A DNA stretch of 64,000 nt from Armatimonadetes bacterium Uphvl-Ar1 (GTDB taxonomy: Bacteria; Armatimonadota; Fimbriimonadia; Fimbriimonadales; Fimbriimonadaceae): NCBI GenBank assembly GCA_002162075.1, contig CP021423.1, positions 2,480,001 to 2,544,000 on the forward strand, written 5' to 3'. Shown here one piece after another: positions 1-8,337 of the stretch. A program made the translations under genes and the position numbers. The stretch's first letter is position 1; each line of letters opens with the position of its first letter. A model generated the notes under the pieces. That model was given only the letters and a program-made list of their open reading frames with translations. It was not told where the DNA came from and made no database searches.

Positions 1-583
1 GAATGCGGATTAAACCTTCGTTCCCGTAATTGTTGTGGTGAGCAATCAAATAGCGTACGTTAATTGGTGGCGAAGCGATTTCTGCCGCACGCGAGCCCAA
101 TTGTGCTTGAGCTTGTGTCACGACCGAAACAACTGATTGTTGACTTCGATTGTATGTGTATTCTCGGCCTGGGGTGAACCGATACCGCAAACTGAACCCG
201 TCCGGATTTCGGTTGATCAAACTCTCCGAGTTATCAAGCGTCACGTTAACGCTCGATCGGTTCAAAACCATCGGAGCACCTTGAGTATAGAAGTACAAAA
301 CTGCTTCCACAGTCAGTGGCCCATCCGCAAGCCTCCGCTCCTTCGTATTCAAATTGTAAACGTAGTCATCGCCCTCAACGTCCGGCACGACTGCTTCCAA
401 GAACTTCCCGTTCACCAAAATTCCAATGTATCCCCCTTCCGGAATACTGTTCTTGGGAATTCGAACCTTTACGGTCTCACGAACCTTTGAGCCATCAACT
501 GGGCGGCGGATTGTAAAGGTGCCCTGAGCCAATGCCCCCGCAACCAAGACGGTTGCCAACGCTGCTGCGAATAATCTGTTCAT
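1..583 (-). CDS. Secreted protein of unknown function (C-terminus outside window)
   Basis: The minus strand is open from an ATG at 583 to the window edge, giving 194 residues with no stop. The first 20 residues (MNRLFAAALATVLVAGALAQ) form a clear Sec signal peptide, so the product is exported. The mature part begins with a PVDGS motif and a beta-rich pattern (VKVRI, GYIGILVNGKFLEAV, LTVEAVLYF) like bacterial extracellular Ig-like domains; that resemblance is inference from pattern only. No catalytic motif is seen. It is transcribed divergently from pcrA across a 177-base gap in which I see no clear promoter. The 3' end is cut by the window, so the true length is unknown. Confidence 0.8.
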   Translation of the reverse strand, partial: MNRLFAAALATVLVAGALAQGTFTIRRPVDGSKVRETVKVRIPKNSIPEGGYIGILVNGKFLEAVVPDVEGDDYVYNLNTKERRLADGPLTVEAVLYFYTQGAPMVLNRSSVNVTLDNSESLINRNPDGFSLRYRFTPGREYTYNRSQQSVVSVVTQAQAQLGSRAAEIASPPINVRYLIAHHNNYGNEGLIRI

Positions 584-760
584 CAAGCAATCTCCGGTAC
601 GCAACGAGCCAACAATCACCGCGCGCACACGTTATCTTACGTCTCAGACGCAGGCCAAGTCCCCAGACGTTACAATCTGACCGACAAAAACTTCGCGTCC
701 CAAACGGGGAAAATTCTACCCCCGACCGCAACAAAAATCGAGCACAATCATAGGTGACCC

Positions 761-2974
761 ATGTCCACTATTTCCCTCGATCTCGAATCCCTCAACCCGC
801 AACAAAGAGAAGCCGTCGAACACCCCGGCGGCCCCCTCATGATCGTCGCCGGAGCTGGGTCAGGAAAAACAAGGGTCATCACATATAGAATCGCTCGACT
901 CATCGGCGAAGGTTGCCCACCGTACAGAATCCTCGCCGTAACGTTCACTAATAAGGCCGCAAAGGAAATGCGCGAGCGAATCGAGAACCTCGTCGGACCC
1001 AATGCCAAAGATATCTGGATGGGCACATTCCACGCCCTCTGCGCCCGAATCCTCCGCATGGACGGAACCGCCATCGGCATAGATCGCAATTTCGTCGTCT
1101 ACGACGATTCCGAACAACTCTCACTCATCAAAGACTTGATCAAATCACGGGGATTCGACGACAAAGCTATCCAGCCGCGAGGAGTACTTTCCGAAATCTC
1201 CCGCGCCAAAGAGCAAATGCTCACTCCCGAAAAATACGCGGACCGCGCTAGTTCATTCTTCGAACGAACCGTCGCCGGAATCTACAAAGACTACCAACGA
1301 CGACTTCAAAACGCCAACTCGTTGGACTTCGATGATCTCCTCTTCAAAGCCGTCCGCCTTCTCGAAGAATCCGAATCCGTCCGAGAAAAGTACCAAGAAA
1401 AGTTTCTCCACGTCCTCGTCGACGAGTACCAAGACGTCAACTTCACCCAATACCGCCTCGCCGATCTCCTTGCTGGCAAAAACAAAAACCTCACCGTCGT
1501 CGGCGACGACGACCAGTCCATTTACGCCTGGCGCGGGGCCGATGTCGGGCTCATGATGCGGTTCACCCTCGATCACCCGAAAGCCACATTGGTCACTCTC
1601 GACCAAAACTATCGTTCAACCCAAAACATCTTGAGCGGCGCATATTCCGTCGTCAAGCACAACCGGGGGCGCAATGACAAAAAGCTGTGGACCTCAAATG
1701 ACTCTGGCGAACTCATCCAAATTGGCGAAACCGGGACCGAGCACGACGAAGCCCGTCTTGTCGTCGACCGCATCAACCACGAAATCCGCACCGGGCGTCA
1801 CACCTACGGCGACTTCGCCATTCTTTATCGCACAAACGCCCAATCCCGAGTCATAGAAGAAGCCTTCCTCACCCACCAAATCCCCCACATCCTCGTTGGT
1901 GGACAGAGATTCTACGATCGCAAAGAAATCAAAGATATGATCGGTTACCTCCGCGTCGTCTGGAACCCCGCCGATGAAGTCTCCCTCCGCAGAACAATCA
2001 ACACCCCAACTCGAGGAATCGGACCGACCGCATTCCAAAAAGCCCAAGCCTTTGCCGATCACCACAACATCACACTTTACGAGGCGTTCACCAACCCGCA
2101 GTTTGAGCAAGAACTCCAGAAGAAACCCCTCCAAGGAATCCGGAACTACCGCAAGACAATCGAAGATGCTCGTGAAATGCTCGAAACCGGAGCAGTCACC
2201 CCCATCCTAAAACATGTGATGCAGCAAAGCGGATACCTTGATGAACTCCGCGCCGAAAGAACCGAGGATGCACAGAACCGCCTCGACAACCTTCAAGAAC
2301 TGATCAATGTCACCGCCCAGTTCGATAGTGATCCAAACCAAGATCACAATCTCGGGCAATTCCTAGAAACAGTGGCCCTCGTCAGCGATATCGACTCCAT
2401 GAAAGAAGATGGCGATGGCGTCAAACTCATGACCCTCCACTCCTCCAAAGGACTCGAATTCCCTGTCGTCTTCCTCATGGGGCTCGAAGAAGGCATCTTC
2501 CCACACTCCCGGGCACTAGGCAACGATACAGAACTCGAAGAAGAACGACGTCTGTGCTACGTGGGAATGACCCGCGCAAGAAAGGCCCTCTATCTCACCT
2601 ACGCGCGACGCCGATCACAGTACGGCCAAGCCAATTTCAACCCACGGTCGCGATTCATCGATGATCTTCCCCGTGAAATCATTGACCAGATGCCCGGAAC
2701 AACTATGGAAACGTCCATGTCCGTCGTCAGCTCCGCCCCCCGCCTCGAACCACTTCGATCAGGTGGATATGCAATTACAGAACAACCCAAAGCCACCCCA
2801 TCTTGGGATCCTCCTTTCCGAGTTGGCCAAAAAGTCAATCACCGAAAGTTCGGAATCGGCATCGTCGTGTCATGTGCCCCCCTCAAGAACGACGCCGAAG
2901 TCACCGTCGCATTCCCCGGTGCAGTCGGTATCAAAAAAATGGTTCAATCACTCGCAAAGCTGGAGGAAATCTGA
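761..2974 (+). CDS. pcrA: ATP-dependent DNA helicase PcrA/UvrD (superfamily 1A)
   Basis: This is a 737-residue SF1 3'-5' helicase acting in nucleotide excision repair, removal of RecA filaments and clearing of replication conflicts. The Walker A motif GAGSGKT lies near residue 31, the Walker B motif DEYQDVN near 221, and motif III QSIYAWRGAD near 253. Motifs V/VI follow (VKLMTLHSSKGLEFPVVF, then CYVGMTRAR). The C-terminus carries the PcrA-type Tudor-like RNA-polymerase-binding segment (VNHRKFGIGIVV), which argues for PcrA over Rep. The ATG at 761 has an AGGTGA ribosome binding site five bases upstream. Length is normal for the family. The next gene, a lipoprotein, overlaps its stop codon. Confidence 0.96.
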   Translation: MSTISLDLESLNPQQREAVEHPGGPLMIVAGAGSGKTRVITYRIARLIGEGCPPYRILAVTFTNKAAKEMRERIENLVGPNAKDIWMGTFHALCARILRMDGTAIGIDRNFVVYDDSEQLSLIKDLIKSRGFDDKAIQPRGVLSEISRAKEQMLTPEKYADRASSFFERTVAGIYKDYQRRLQNANSLDFDDLLFKAVRLLEESESVREKYQEKFLHVLVDEYQDVNFTQYRLADLLAGKNKNLTVVGDDDQSIYAWRGADVGLMMRFTLDHPKATLVTLDQNYRSTQNILSGAYSVVKHNRGRNDKKLWTSNDSGELIQIGETGTEHDEARLVVDRINHEIRTGRHTYGDFAILYRTNAQSRVIEEAFLTHQIPHILVGGQRFYDRKEIKDMIGYLRVVWNPADEVSLRRTINTPTRGIGPTAFQKAQAFADHHNITLYEAFTNPQFEQELQKKPLQGIRNYRKTIEDAREMLETGAVTPILKHVMQQSGYLDELRAERTEDAQNRLDNLQELINVTAQFDSDPNQDHNLGQFLETVALVSDIDSMKEDGDGVKLMTLHSSKGLEFPVVFLMGLEEGIFPHSRALGNDTELEEERRLCYVGMTRARKALYLTYARRRSQYGQANFNPRSRFIDDLPREIIDQMPGTTMETSMSVVSSAPRLEPLRSGGYAITEQPKATPSWDPPFRVGQKVNHRKFGIGIVVSCAPLKNDAEVTVAFPGAVGIKKMVQSLAKLEEI

Positions 2975-3537
2975 ACCGCTCACTGTTCTCATTAATAATT
3001 ATTTGCCTGCTCATGAGCGGATGCGCAAAAACCAATCAGCTCATGCCCCTGGAAGTCGGCAACACATGGACGTATCAAGTTTCCTCTGGCCTTTCCAAAA
3101 GAGTTGAGGAAATCAAAATCACCGAAAAAACTAACGTCGGTCGGAACACGGGCTATGTCCTCCTTTCCCCTGCCGGCACAACAACCCTCGCCTGGCAAGG
3201 AAATGAACTTGTCGCCGGCCGTTTTGCCAATTCAGAATTCTTCCCCCCCCTCCCCCTGTACTCACCTCTTCCCGACGGTCAAGAGCTGAAATGGAAAGGC
3301 ACAATCCGAACCGCCGGATCCTCGTCCAACGCTACTGCCACTCTCCGCTCGGCAAAATTAAAAGAAACAATTGACGGAACGGAATTTGAGCTTCAAGTCG
3401 GAGAACTCACACTTCAAACACAGGGGAAAAACCAATCCGTGAGTACATGGCTTCGTCCCCGTAAGGGCATCTATCGCCAGGAGCACCGGGTCAACGACCA
3501 ACTCGTGACCCGTGTGCAATACGTCAGCGGCCCCTAA
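2971..3537 (+). CDS. Predicted lipoprotein, translationally coupled to pcrA, CTG start
   Basis: No ATG, GTG or TTG gives a complete signal peptide in this frame. A CTG at 2971 sits four bases after GGAGGA and overlaps the pcrA stop as CTGA. From there the product is 188 residues and starts MNRSLFSLIIICLLMSGC, a lipoprotein signal with lipobox LMSGC, so Cys-18 would be lipidated. The mature part (LMPLEVGNTWTYQVSSG) resembles small beta-sheet lipoproteins that begin with the 'PLxVGNxWxY' pattern. Function is unknown. It ends four bases inside the convergent lexA gene. The start codon is inference; the only in-frame alternative ATG (3013) would cut the signal peptide. Confidence 0.75.
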   Translation: MNRSLFSLIIICLLMSGCAKTNQLMPLEVGNTWTYQVSSGLSKRVEEIKITEKTNVGRNTGYVLLSPAGTTTLAWQGNELVAGRFANSEFFPPLPLYSPLPDGQELKWKGTIRTAGSSSNATATLRSAKLKETIDGTEFELQVGELTLQTQGKNQSVSTWLRPRKGIYRQEHRVNDQLVTRVQYVSGP

Positions 3538-4166
3538 AAAGCCATGCCCTGATAATCACGCATTAAGCCAACAACTCGGCCAATCACCCGCGCATTATCC
3601 TCTGGCCCAATCGGGATGGGTTCGTAAGCCGGATTGCTCGGCATCAGTTTGATTTCACCACCAACCTTATGCATCCGCTTCACCGTCGCTTCATCGTCTA
3701 CCAAAACCGCAACCAACTCACCGTGTGACGCCGTTTCTTGAGGCTTGATTACGACCAGATCACGGGGATTGATTCCCTCCCCAGTCATTGAATCTCCCTT
3801 AACCCGAAGCACAAACGCATTCGCAATTGTCCGCACCATTTCACTCGGAACCGGAATCATATCCTCAACATACTGCTCTGCCAAGATCGGTGCCCCCGCC
3901 GCGATTGAGCCCAAAAGCGGCAACATCGTCACATTGACCGAATTCTGAAATGCCGGGTGAATCACCTTGATAGATCGAGGCGTATTCGCCCGCTCGATAT
4001 AACCCTTCTTCTCCAAGGCATCAAGGTGAACCGTCACTCCGCGCAAAGAGCCGATCCCAAACCGAGCCCCAATCTCCCGGATCGAAGGCGGATACCCATT
4101 CTCCGTTTGATAATCCACCACGTAACGCAGAATCTCTTCCTGCCGAGTCGTCAGTCCCTTTGCCAT
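3534..4166 (-). CDS. lexA: LexA repressor (SOS regulator)
   Basis: LexA represses DNA-repair genes and cleaves itself when RecA filaments form on damaged DNA. From the ATG at 4166 the protein is 210 residues. The winged HTH (LTTRQEEIL to GYIER) covers about residues 5-60. The self-cleavage Ala-Gly bond is in SIAAGAP, the serine nucleophile in KGDSM and the general-base lysine in VKRM. I chose 4166 because the protein then begins MAKGLTTRQ as in known LexA, AGGTGA precedes it, and the predicted transcription start (about 4207) excludes the ATG at 4208. An ATG at 4187 remains possible. It is divergent from the foldase gene at 4311. Confidence 0.95.
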   Translation of the reverse strand: MAKGLTTRQEEILRYVVDYQTENGYPPSIREIGARFGIGSLRGVTVHLDALEKKGYIERANTPRSIKVIHPAFQNSVNVTMLPLLGSIAAGAPILAEQYVEDMIPVPSEMVRTIANAFVLRVKGDSMTGEGINPRDLVVIKPQETASHGELVAVLVDDEATVKRMHKVGGEIKLMPSNPAYEPIPIGPEDNARVIGRVVGLMRDYQGMAF

Positions 4167-4194
4167 AAGTTTTTCACCTGCAGACATATCCTTC

Positions 4195-4207
4195 TGTCTG
4201 CCAGACA
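4195..4207 (-). promoter_or_regulatory. Candidate LexA operator, 6-1-6 palindrome
   Basis: TGTCTG-C-CAGACA is a perfect inverted repeat just downstream of the lexA -10 box and about 30 bases before the lexA start codon. A second CAGACA (4181-4186) forms a wider CAGACA-N8-TGTCTG pair with the TGTCTG half (4195-4200). Position over the transcription start fits autorepression. That it is the LexA site in this lineage is inference; it differs from the E. coli CTGT-N8-ACAG and the Bacillus GAAC-N4-GTTC boxes. Confidence 0.55.
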
Positions 4208-4213
4208 TTTCCT

Positions 4214-4242
4214 ATTATTCACATTATCTGTCTACATGTCAA
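4214..4242 (-). promoter_or_regulatory. lexA promoter (sigma-70 type)
   Basis: Read on the minus strand there is TTGACA (4242-4237), a 17-base spacer and AATAAT (4219-4214). The spacing is ideal, with six of six -35 bases and five of six -10 bases matching consensus. The start of transcription would fall near 4207, inside the palindromic operator. Confidence 0.65.
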
Positions 4243-4310
4243 GGCCCGAACCAGGGCCAGGAAACCAACAAGTGCCAAAATAGCGTTTCAAAAAGCAGGA
4301 GCCAATCAAG

Positions 4311-6017
4311 TTGTCCATCATATCAATCCGCCAAGCCATGGAAAAGAAAGGATGTCAAGCCGTCCTTGTCGTAATCGGTGCCGCCCTCGCAATTGGCATG
4401 GTCGCCTCCAGCCTGTCCCCTGCACCGCAAAATCCAAACGCCCCCGAAACCGCTATCGCCTTCTCAATCGGTGAAAAGGACATTACAGTCCAACAATTTA
4501 ACGACCGAGTCACCCAAATCGCCCAAAACCAGATGATGAGTTCCGGCACTCCGGCTGGCGATCTTGGGAACCATGTCACCGCAATCCAAGCAATCATCAA
4601 CGATGCCGCGACTTCCGCCCTTGCCGCAGAAAAAGGTGTCGCAATCACAGACACCAACATCGAAGCAACCGCAAAAGTCGCCGTACAGCAGTCATATGAG
4701 CAAGTCCGCGCTCAACTCATGATGAATGGATTGATCAAACCAGACGCTACAGAAGCCGAGGCAAACGAAATTGTCAAGCAACAACTCGGTGGCAAGTCAA
4801 TTGACGAAGCCGTTGCCGAACAAACCGCCGAAGTTGTTAAGCAATACAAAGACCCGGAAACCAAATCTAAAATCGTCTCCGCACTCACCCCGGAACTTCT
4901 CAAACAAAAGTACAACGAATCCGTTCAATACACCGAAGACGACCTCAAAGCCTCATTCAACGAATTTGCCTTCAGCGTCATCCGATTCGATGACCTTAAC
5001 CAAGATCTGACCGCCCGCGAAGACAAAGCCACCGAAGCTGCAGAAAAAGCCAAATCTGGTGCCGACTTCGCCGCTCTTCAAAAGGAGTACGCCCCGAATG
5101 CCGCAAATGAAGAGAAGTCAATCAATCTCACCGTCGGTCTCCTCGAATCGAGTCCCGAATTGGCAAGCCTCAAAAGTATGAAAGTCGGTGACGTCAGCGA
5201 CGTCGTGATGTACGGCGGATCCCCAACAGTTTATAAGCTGAATGCAGTCAAGCCCAACGTGCCACCAGAATTCGAAAAGAACAAGGCCCTTCTCCTCCAA
5301 AACGCTCGCCAAACCCGAGCAAACCAGCAATACCAAAAGGATATCGAAGCCAAAACCGAAGCTCTCAAACCAACTTTTGCGGATAAAGGACTCGAAATCG
5401 CCTTCAAGATTTTCACCGACATGAGCGATCAAGCCATGGTCAGTGATAAAGCAAAACTGACTGAATATCTCGAAGGCAAACTCGCTGAAATCCGATCCGG
5501 CGAAGTGGTCAGCAGCAACTATCCCGGTTTGATCGCTGCGACCGAATTCATCGTAGTCGAATCGCTCTACGGTCAAGCCGACGCCGAGAAGCAAAAAGAA
5601 CTCATCGACGATCGAATCGAGAGCGCAAACAACATGCTCCAGTTCTTTGAAGATAACGACTTCCGCTTGCGATTTGTCGAAGATCTCATCAAAGCGGATC
5701 GAAAGGAAGACGCTTACAACTACTTGCTGACAGCTGCCGAGAACAACGGAGATTACGAAGCAACGGGTGAAGCAATTAACGATCGAATCACAAAGCTCGT
5801 CGTCCAGGCAAAAGCCGAAAAAACTTGGCCCGAAGACGGTATCCAAGCCATCGAAAAAGAGCTTGAACGATGGCAAACCGAACGCAACCAAGCCATCGCC
5901 GACCAAAAGGCTTTTGAAGAAGAGCAAAAGAAGGCCGCTGCAGAGCTCGATAAAGAACTTGTCCCCGAAAATGACAAAGCTCCGGCTGACCCCAAGCCCG
6001 AATCCGGCGGAAACTAA
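4311..6017 (+). CDS. Membrane-anchored PpiC/SurA-type peptidyl-prolyl isomerase
   Basis: The 568-residue product has one N-terminal transmembrane anchor (about residues 17-34, AVLVVIGAALAIGMVASS). A SurA/PrsA-like N-terminal domain follows (SIGEKDITVQQFNDRV), then a parvulin-like domain around residues 220-330 (KSGADFAALQKEYA, VGDVSDVV). The family helps exported proteins fold in the periplasm. The C-terminal third is helical and charged, with a coiled-coil tail (KAFEEEQKKAAAELDKE). The parvulin domain looks divergent, so isomerase activity is uncertain and it may act only as a chaperone. Start is TTG at 4311 with AGGAG nine bases upstream. Stop is three bases before rsmI, suggesting one transcript. 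Confidence 0.8.
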   Translation: MSIISIRQAMEKKGCQAVLVVIGAALAIGMVASSLSPAPQNPNAPETAIAFSIGEKDITVQQFNDRVTQIAQNQMMSSGTPAGDLGNHVTAIQAIINDAATSALAAEKGVAITDTNIEATAKVAVQQSYEQVRAQLMMNGLIKPDATEAEANEIVKQQLGGKSIDEAVAEQTAEVVKQYKDPETKSKIVSALTPELLKQKYNESVQYTEDDLKASFNEFAFSVIRFDDLNQDLTAREDKATEAAEKAKSGADFAALQKEYAPNAANEEKSINLTVGLLESSPELASLKSMKVGDVSDVVMYGGSPTVYKLNAVKPNVPPEFEKNKALLLQNARQTRANQQYQKDIEAKTEALKPTFADKGLEIAFKIFTDMSDQAMVSDKAKLTEYLEGKLAEIRSGEVVSSNYPGLIAATEFIVVESLYGQADAEKQKELIDDRIESANNMLQFFEDNDFRLRFVEDLIKADRKEDAYNYLLTAAENNGDYEATGEAINDRITKLVVQAKAEKTWPEDGIQAIEKELERWQTERNQAIADQKAFEEEQKKAAAELDKELVPENDKAPADPKPESGGN

Positions 6018-6020
6018 AGC

Positions 6021-6713
6021 ATGAATGCCGGTCAGCTGTACGTCGTGGCTGGCCCCATCGGCAACCTCAATGACATCTCGCAACGCCTGCGAGATGTCAT
6101 TGCCGGATCAGACCTGATCCTAGCTGAAGACACCCGCATCACTGGCAAACTCCTCCAACGCCTTGAAATCTCAAAGCCCATGAGTACGCTCAACGAGCAC
6201 ACTCACGCCACAAAAATTGCTACCTTCCGAGACCGAGTCGCCGCCGGAGAAACCCTGGCAATTCTCACCGACGCCGGCACTCCCGCAATCTCCGATCCTG
6301 GCTCGATCCTCGTTGATCTGTGCTTGGATGCAGACCTCACCGTTACTCCGATTCCTGGCCCCAGTGCAGTAACTACCGCCCTTTCGGCTTCAGGATTCTT
6401 TGCCCAAAGATACGCGTTCCTCGGCTTCCTCCCCCGTAAACCCGGCCCCGTCAAAAAACTCCTAGAACCATTCGTAGACTCAAGCTTTACCCTGGTCTTC
6501 TTCGAAAGCCCCCACCGTTTCACCAAAACCCTCGCCCTCATCGCCGAAACTCTCGGCCCGCGTCGCTACGTCATAGCCCGAGAACTCACAAAACTCAACG
6601 AGCAAATCTACCGTCAAACGTTCCCCCACATCCCTACCGAAAAAGACGTCCCCGCCAAAGGCGAATTCACAATCGTGATTGAGGGCTCAAGAAAACACCG
6701 GGAACTGGAATAA
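6021..6713 (+). CDS. rsmI: 16S rRNA (cytidine(1402)-2'-O)-methyltransferase RsmI
   Basis: RsmI uses SAM to methylate the 2'-OH of C1402 at the ribosomal P site. Family motifs of the tetrapyrrole-methylase fold are present in order: LYVVAGPIGNLNDIS at residue 5, AEDTR near 36, TDAGTPAISDPG near 90, and PIPGPSAVTTAL near 113, followed by FLGFLPRK and FFESPHR. The product is 230 residues, shorter than the usual 270-290, so the C-terminal extension is missing; the sequence gives no sign of a frameshift. It starts three bases after the foldase stop and probably shares its transcript. Confidence 0.93.
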   Translation: MNAGQLYVVAGPIGNLNDISQRLRDVIAGSDLILAEDTRITGKLLQRLEISKPMSTLNEHTHATKIATFRDRVAAGETLAILTDAGTPAISDPGSILVDLCLDADLTVTPIPGPSAVTTALSASGFFAQRYAFLGFLPRKPGPVKKLLEPFVDSSFTLVFFESPHRFTKTLALIAETLGPRRYVIARELTKLNEQIYRQTFPHIPTEKDVPAKGEFTIVIEGSRKHRELE

Positions 6714-6749
6714 TTAAGCTATACTAAGCGGAATTCTGAGGAGAAATCC

Positions 6750-7691
6750 GTGATCAAGTTCACGCAAATGAAACGACTTCTAACCATCCTGATCGGAGTA
6801 ACTGCTATCGCTGCGGTTGCACCCTCCCAAATCAGTACCGAAACCTACCGTCTTCAACCCGAAGACGTGATTACTATTCAAGTCTATCGCGTTCAAGAAA
6901 TCAACGCCGTGGTTCCGGTCGGTCCGGACGGCAATATCTCTGCCCCGTTCCTCGGAGTCATCAAAGCGGGCGGCAAAACAATCAAAGAATTAGAAGCTGA
7001 CCTCACCGCGGCATATGTTGACCGCCTCAAGCTGAACGACCCCATCGTCTCGGTCACCATCCGAGAATATCGCCGACTCAAAGCCAGCGTGAACGGATTT
7101 GTCGGTCGGCCCGGAATTTACGATATTCGCCCCAACGACCGCGTCCTCGACCTCTTGAGCGCTGCAGGAGGTACGAGCACAGATGGACGAGCCGATCTAA
7201 GTAAAGCCTATTTGGTAAAAAAATCAAGTGGCGAGCGCATCCCGATCGACCTCCGCGCACTGCTAACTGGAGATGCAAGTCAAAACTATTCTGTGGAAGA
7301 CGGTGATCTTCTCCAAGTCCCCGAAGAAACTGACAGCCGCATCGTCGTTGCCGGTCGTGTCCGACAAGAAGGTCCTGTAACTTATCGGGAGCAAATGAAG
7401 CTAAGTGAGATCATAGCCACGGCGGGCAAGATTGAACGCCGATCCCGGCTCTCTAAAATTCAAGTTTTCCGACCTCTCCCCGGTCGTCCTTCCGACTTCC
7501 TTGTTATCGAAGCCAATCTCATCGATTTTGAAAGCGGTAAGGATCCCGCCCAAAACATCATCATGAAGCCCGGCGACCTTGTCTACGTTCCCGATTCTGG
7601 CAACGTCGATTTCGAAATCATCAACTCTATCGCCAACGTTTTCTTCATCTTCGACCGAATCGGTATTAACCCGTTCCGGACTGGAAACTAG
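6750..7691 (+). CDS. Polysaccharide export protein (Wza/KpsD family, SLBB domains)
   Basis: A 313-residue exported protein. The GTG start at 6750 is preceded by GAGGAG. Residues 1-26 form a signal peptide ending near PSQ; there is no lipobox. The Poly_export domain follows (YRLQPEDVITIQVYR to VSVTIREY, about residues 33-107). Two SLBB beta-grasp repeats come next (SVNGFVGRPGIYDI near 113 and VVAGRVRQEGPVTY near 198), and the end is GDLVYVPDSG plus a hydrophobic tail. Members form or gate the outer-membrane channel for exopolysaccharide. No polymerase, flippase or tyrosine kinase lies nearby, so the polymer is unknown. A terminator follows. Confidence 0.88.
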   Translation: MIKFTQMKRLLTILIGVTAIAAVAPSQISTETYRLQPEDVITIQVYRVQEINAVVPVGPDGNISAPFLGVIKAGGKTIKELEADLTAAYVDRLKLNDPIVSVTIREYRRLKASVNGFVGRPGIYDIRPNDRVLDLLSAAGGTSTDGRADLSKAYLVKKSSGERIPIDLRALLTGDASQNYSVEDGDLLQVPEETDSRIVVAGRVRQEGPVTYREQMKLSEIIATAGKIERRSRLSKIQVFRPLPGRPSDFLVIEANLIDFESGKDPAQNIIMKPGDLVYVPDSGNVDFEIINSIANVFFIFDRIGINPFRTGN

Positions 7692-7712
7692 AAATAGAGT
7701 AACACCAAATAG

Positions 7713-7748
7713 GCCTCCCCGGTAAACCCGAGGAGGCTCATTTTTTTT
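7713..7748 (+). terminator. Rho-independent terminator after the export gene
   Basis: GCCTCC (7713-7718) pairs with GGAGGC (7732-7737) around a short inner CGG/CCC stem, followed by a run of eight T from 7741. It lies just past the export gene stop and reaches the end of the convergent OsmC gene. Confidence 0.75.
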
Positions 7749-8157
7749 AATCAATCTCAAAAATCGATTCGACCTGTGGTGCAGCTCGCAACGTCGCAAT
7801 CACTGCGCAATACTTTTCATCACTGAGTTGAACCGATCGCGCTAGAGCCGCTTCGTCCAAATTCTCGCCCGAAACGATGTGCTTGATCGTGATCGACAAA
7901 AACGGCCGGGGCCATTCTCCCTCCGGAGCCCGCTCTCCGCTCACTTCAATTCGATAACTGTTCACCGTTTGCTGTTTCTTTCGCAGAATCGAAATCACAT
8001 CCATCGCTGAGCATGCCGCCGCCGCCGAAAGCAACGCTTCCACCGGAGAAACGCCAGAATCTTCTCCGCCATGTTCCGGATGAGCGTCCATCCGCAAAAT
8101 CTGACCGTTCTCTCCCTTCGACTCAAACGCCATTCCGCCTTTCCATTCAACTGTCAT
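7747..8157 (-). CDS. OsmC-family peroxiredoxin-like protein
   Basis: OsmC/Ohr proteins reduce organic hydroperoxides using two cysteines. The 136-residue product carries both expected cysteines: one in SAAAACSAMDVISIL near residue 55 and one in DEKYCAVIATL near 120. The spacing and the early Gly-rich strands fit the YhfA/OsmC-like branch rather than Ohr. I chose the ATG at 8157 (MTVEW) because AGAGGG lies at the right distance; the longer reading from 8196 adds residues without homology. The selenocysteine tRNA is upstream and divergent, but this protein uses ordinary Cys codons and has no in-frame TGA. Confidence 0.85.
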   Translation of the reverse strand: MTVEWKGGMAFESKGENGQILRMDAHPEHGGEDSGVSPVEALLSAAAACSAMDVISILRKKQQTVNSYRIEVSGERAPEGEWPRPFLSITIKHIVSGENLDEAALARSVQLSDEKYCAVIATLRAAPQVESIFEID

Positions 8158-8238
8158 CACTTTCCCTCTATTCAGCAGAAAGCATAACGCACACAAAAGG
8201 ATTCCCCAGTCCCAATCGGCTAAACTACAAGCTCCTTC

Positions 8239-8333
8239 GGGAGCGGATGGTTGCTGGTGTGGCCCCCGGTCTTCAAAACCGTGAGCGGCGTCTTAGGGCG
8301 CTGGGTGGGTTCGATTCCCACACGTTCCCGCCA
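8239..8333 (+). tRNA. selC: tRNA-Sec (anticodon TCA)
   Basis: A 95-base tRNA with encoded CCA (8331-8333) and discriminator G. Features specific to selenocysteine tRNA are present. The D arm has six base pairs closed by the four-base loop TGGT (8249-8264). The 3' side leaves eight acceptor bases after the GTGGG/CCCAC T-stem. The anticodon loop CTTCAAA holds TCA at 8273-8275, and there is a long variable arm (about 8283-8303). The T-loop reads TTCGATT. Seven of eight acceptor pairs form, one of them G-T. Length equals that of E. coli selC. It implies UGA decoding as selenocysteine elsewhere in this genome; selA, selB and selD are not in the window. Confidence 0.93.
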
Positions 8334-8337
8334 AAGT

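Noticed and set aside
640-650. CGTCTCAGACG palindrome upstream of pcrA as a LexA box
   Set aside because: It lacks the TGTCTG/CAGACA ends of the lexA operator and is more than 100 bases from the start codon without a visible promoter.
5118-6083. 321-codon open frame on the minus strand opposite the foldase gene
   Set aside because: Rich in Phe, Val and Asp as expected for the reverse of a Lys/Glu-rich gene; overlaps two well supported genes.
8161-8238. Promoter of the selenocysteine tRNA
   Set aside because: TAAACT at 8221 could be a -10 box, but no acceptable -35 element lies 16-18 bases upstream.
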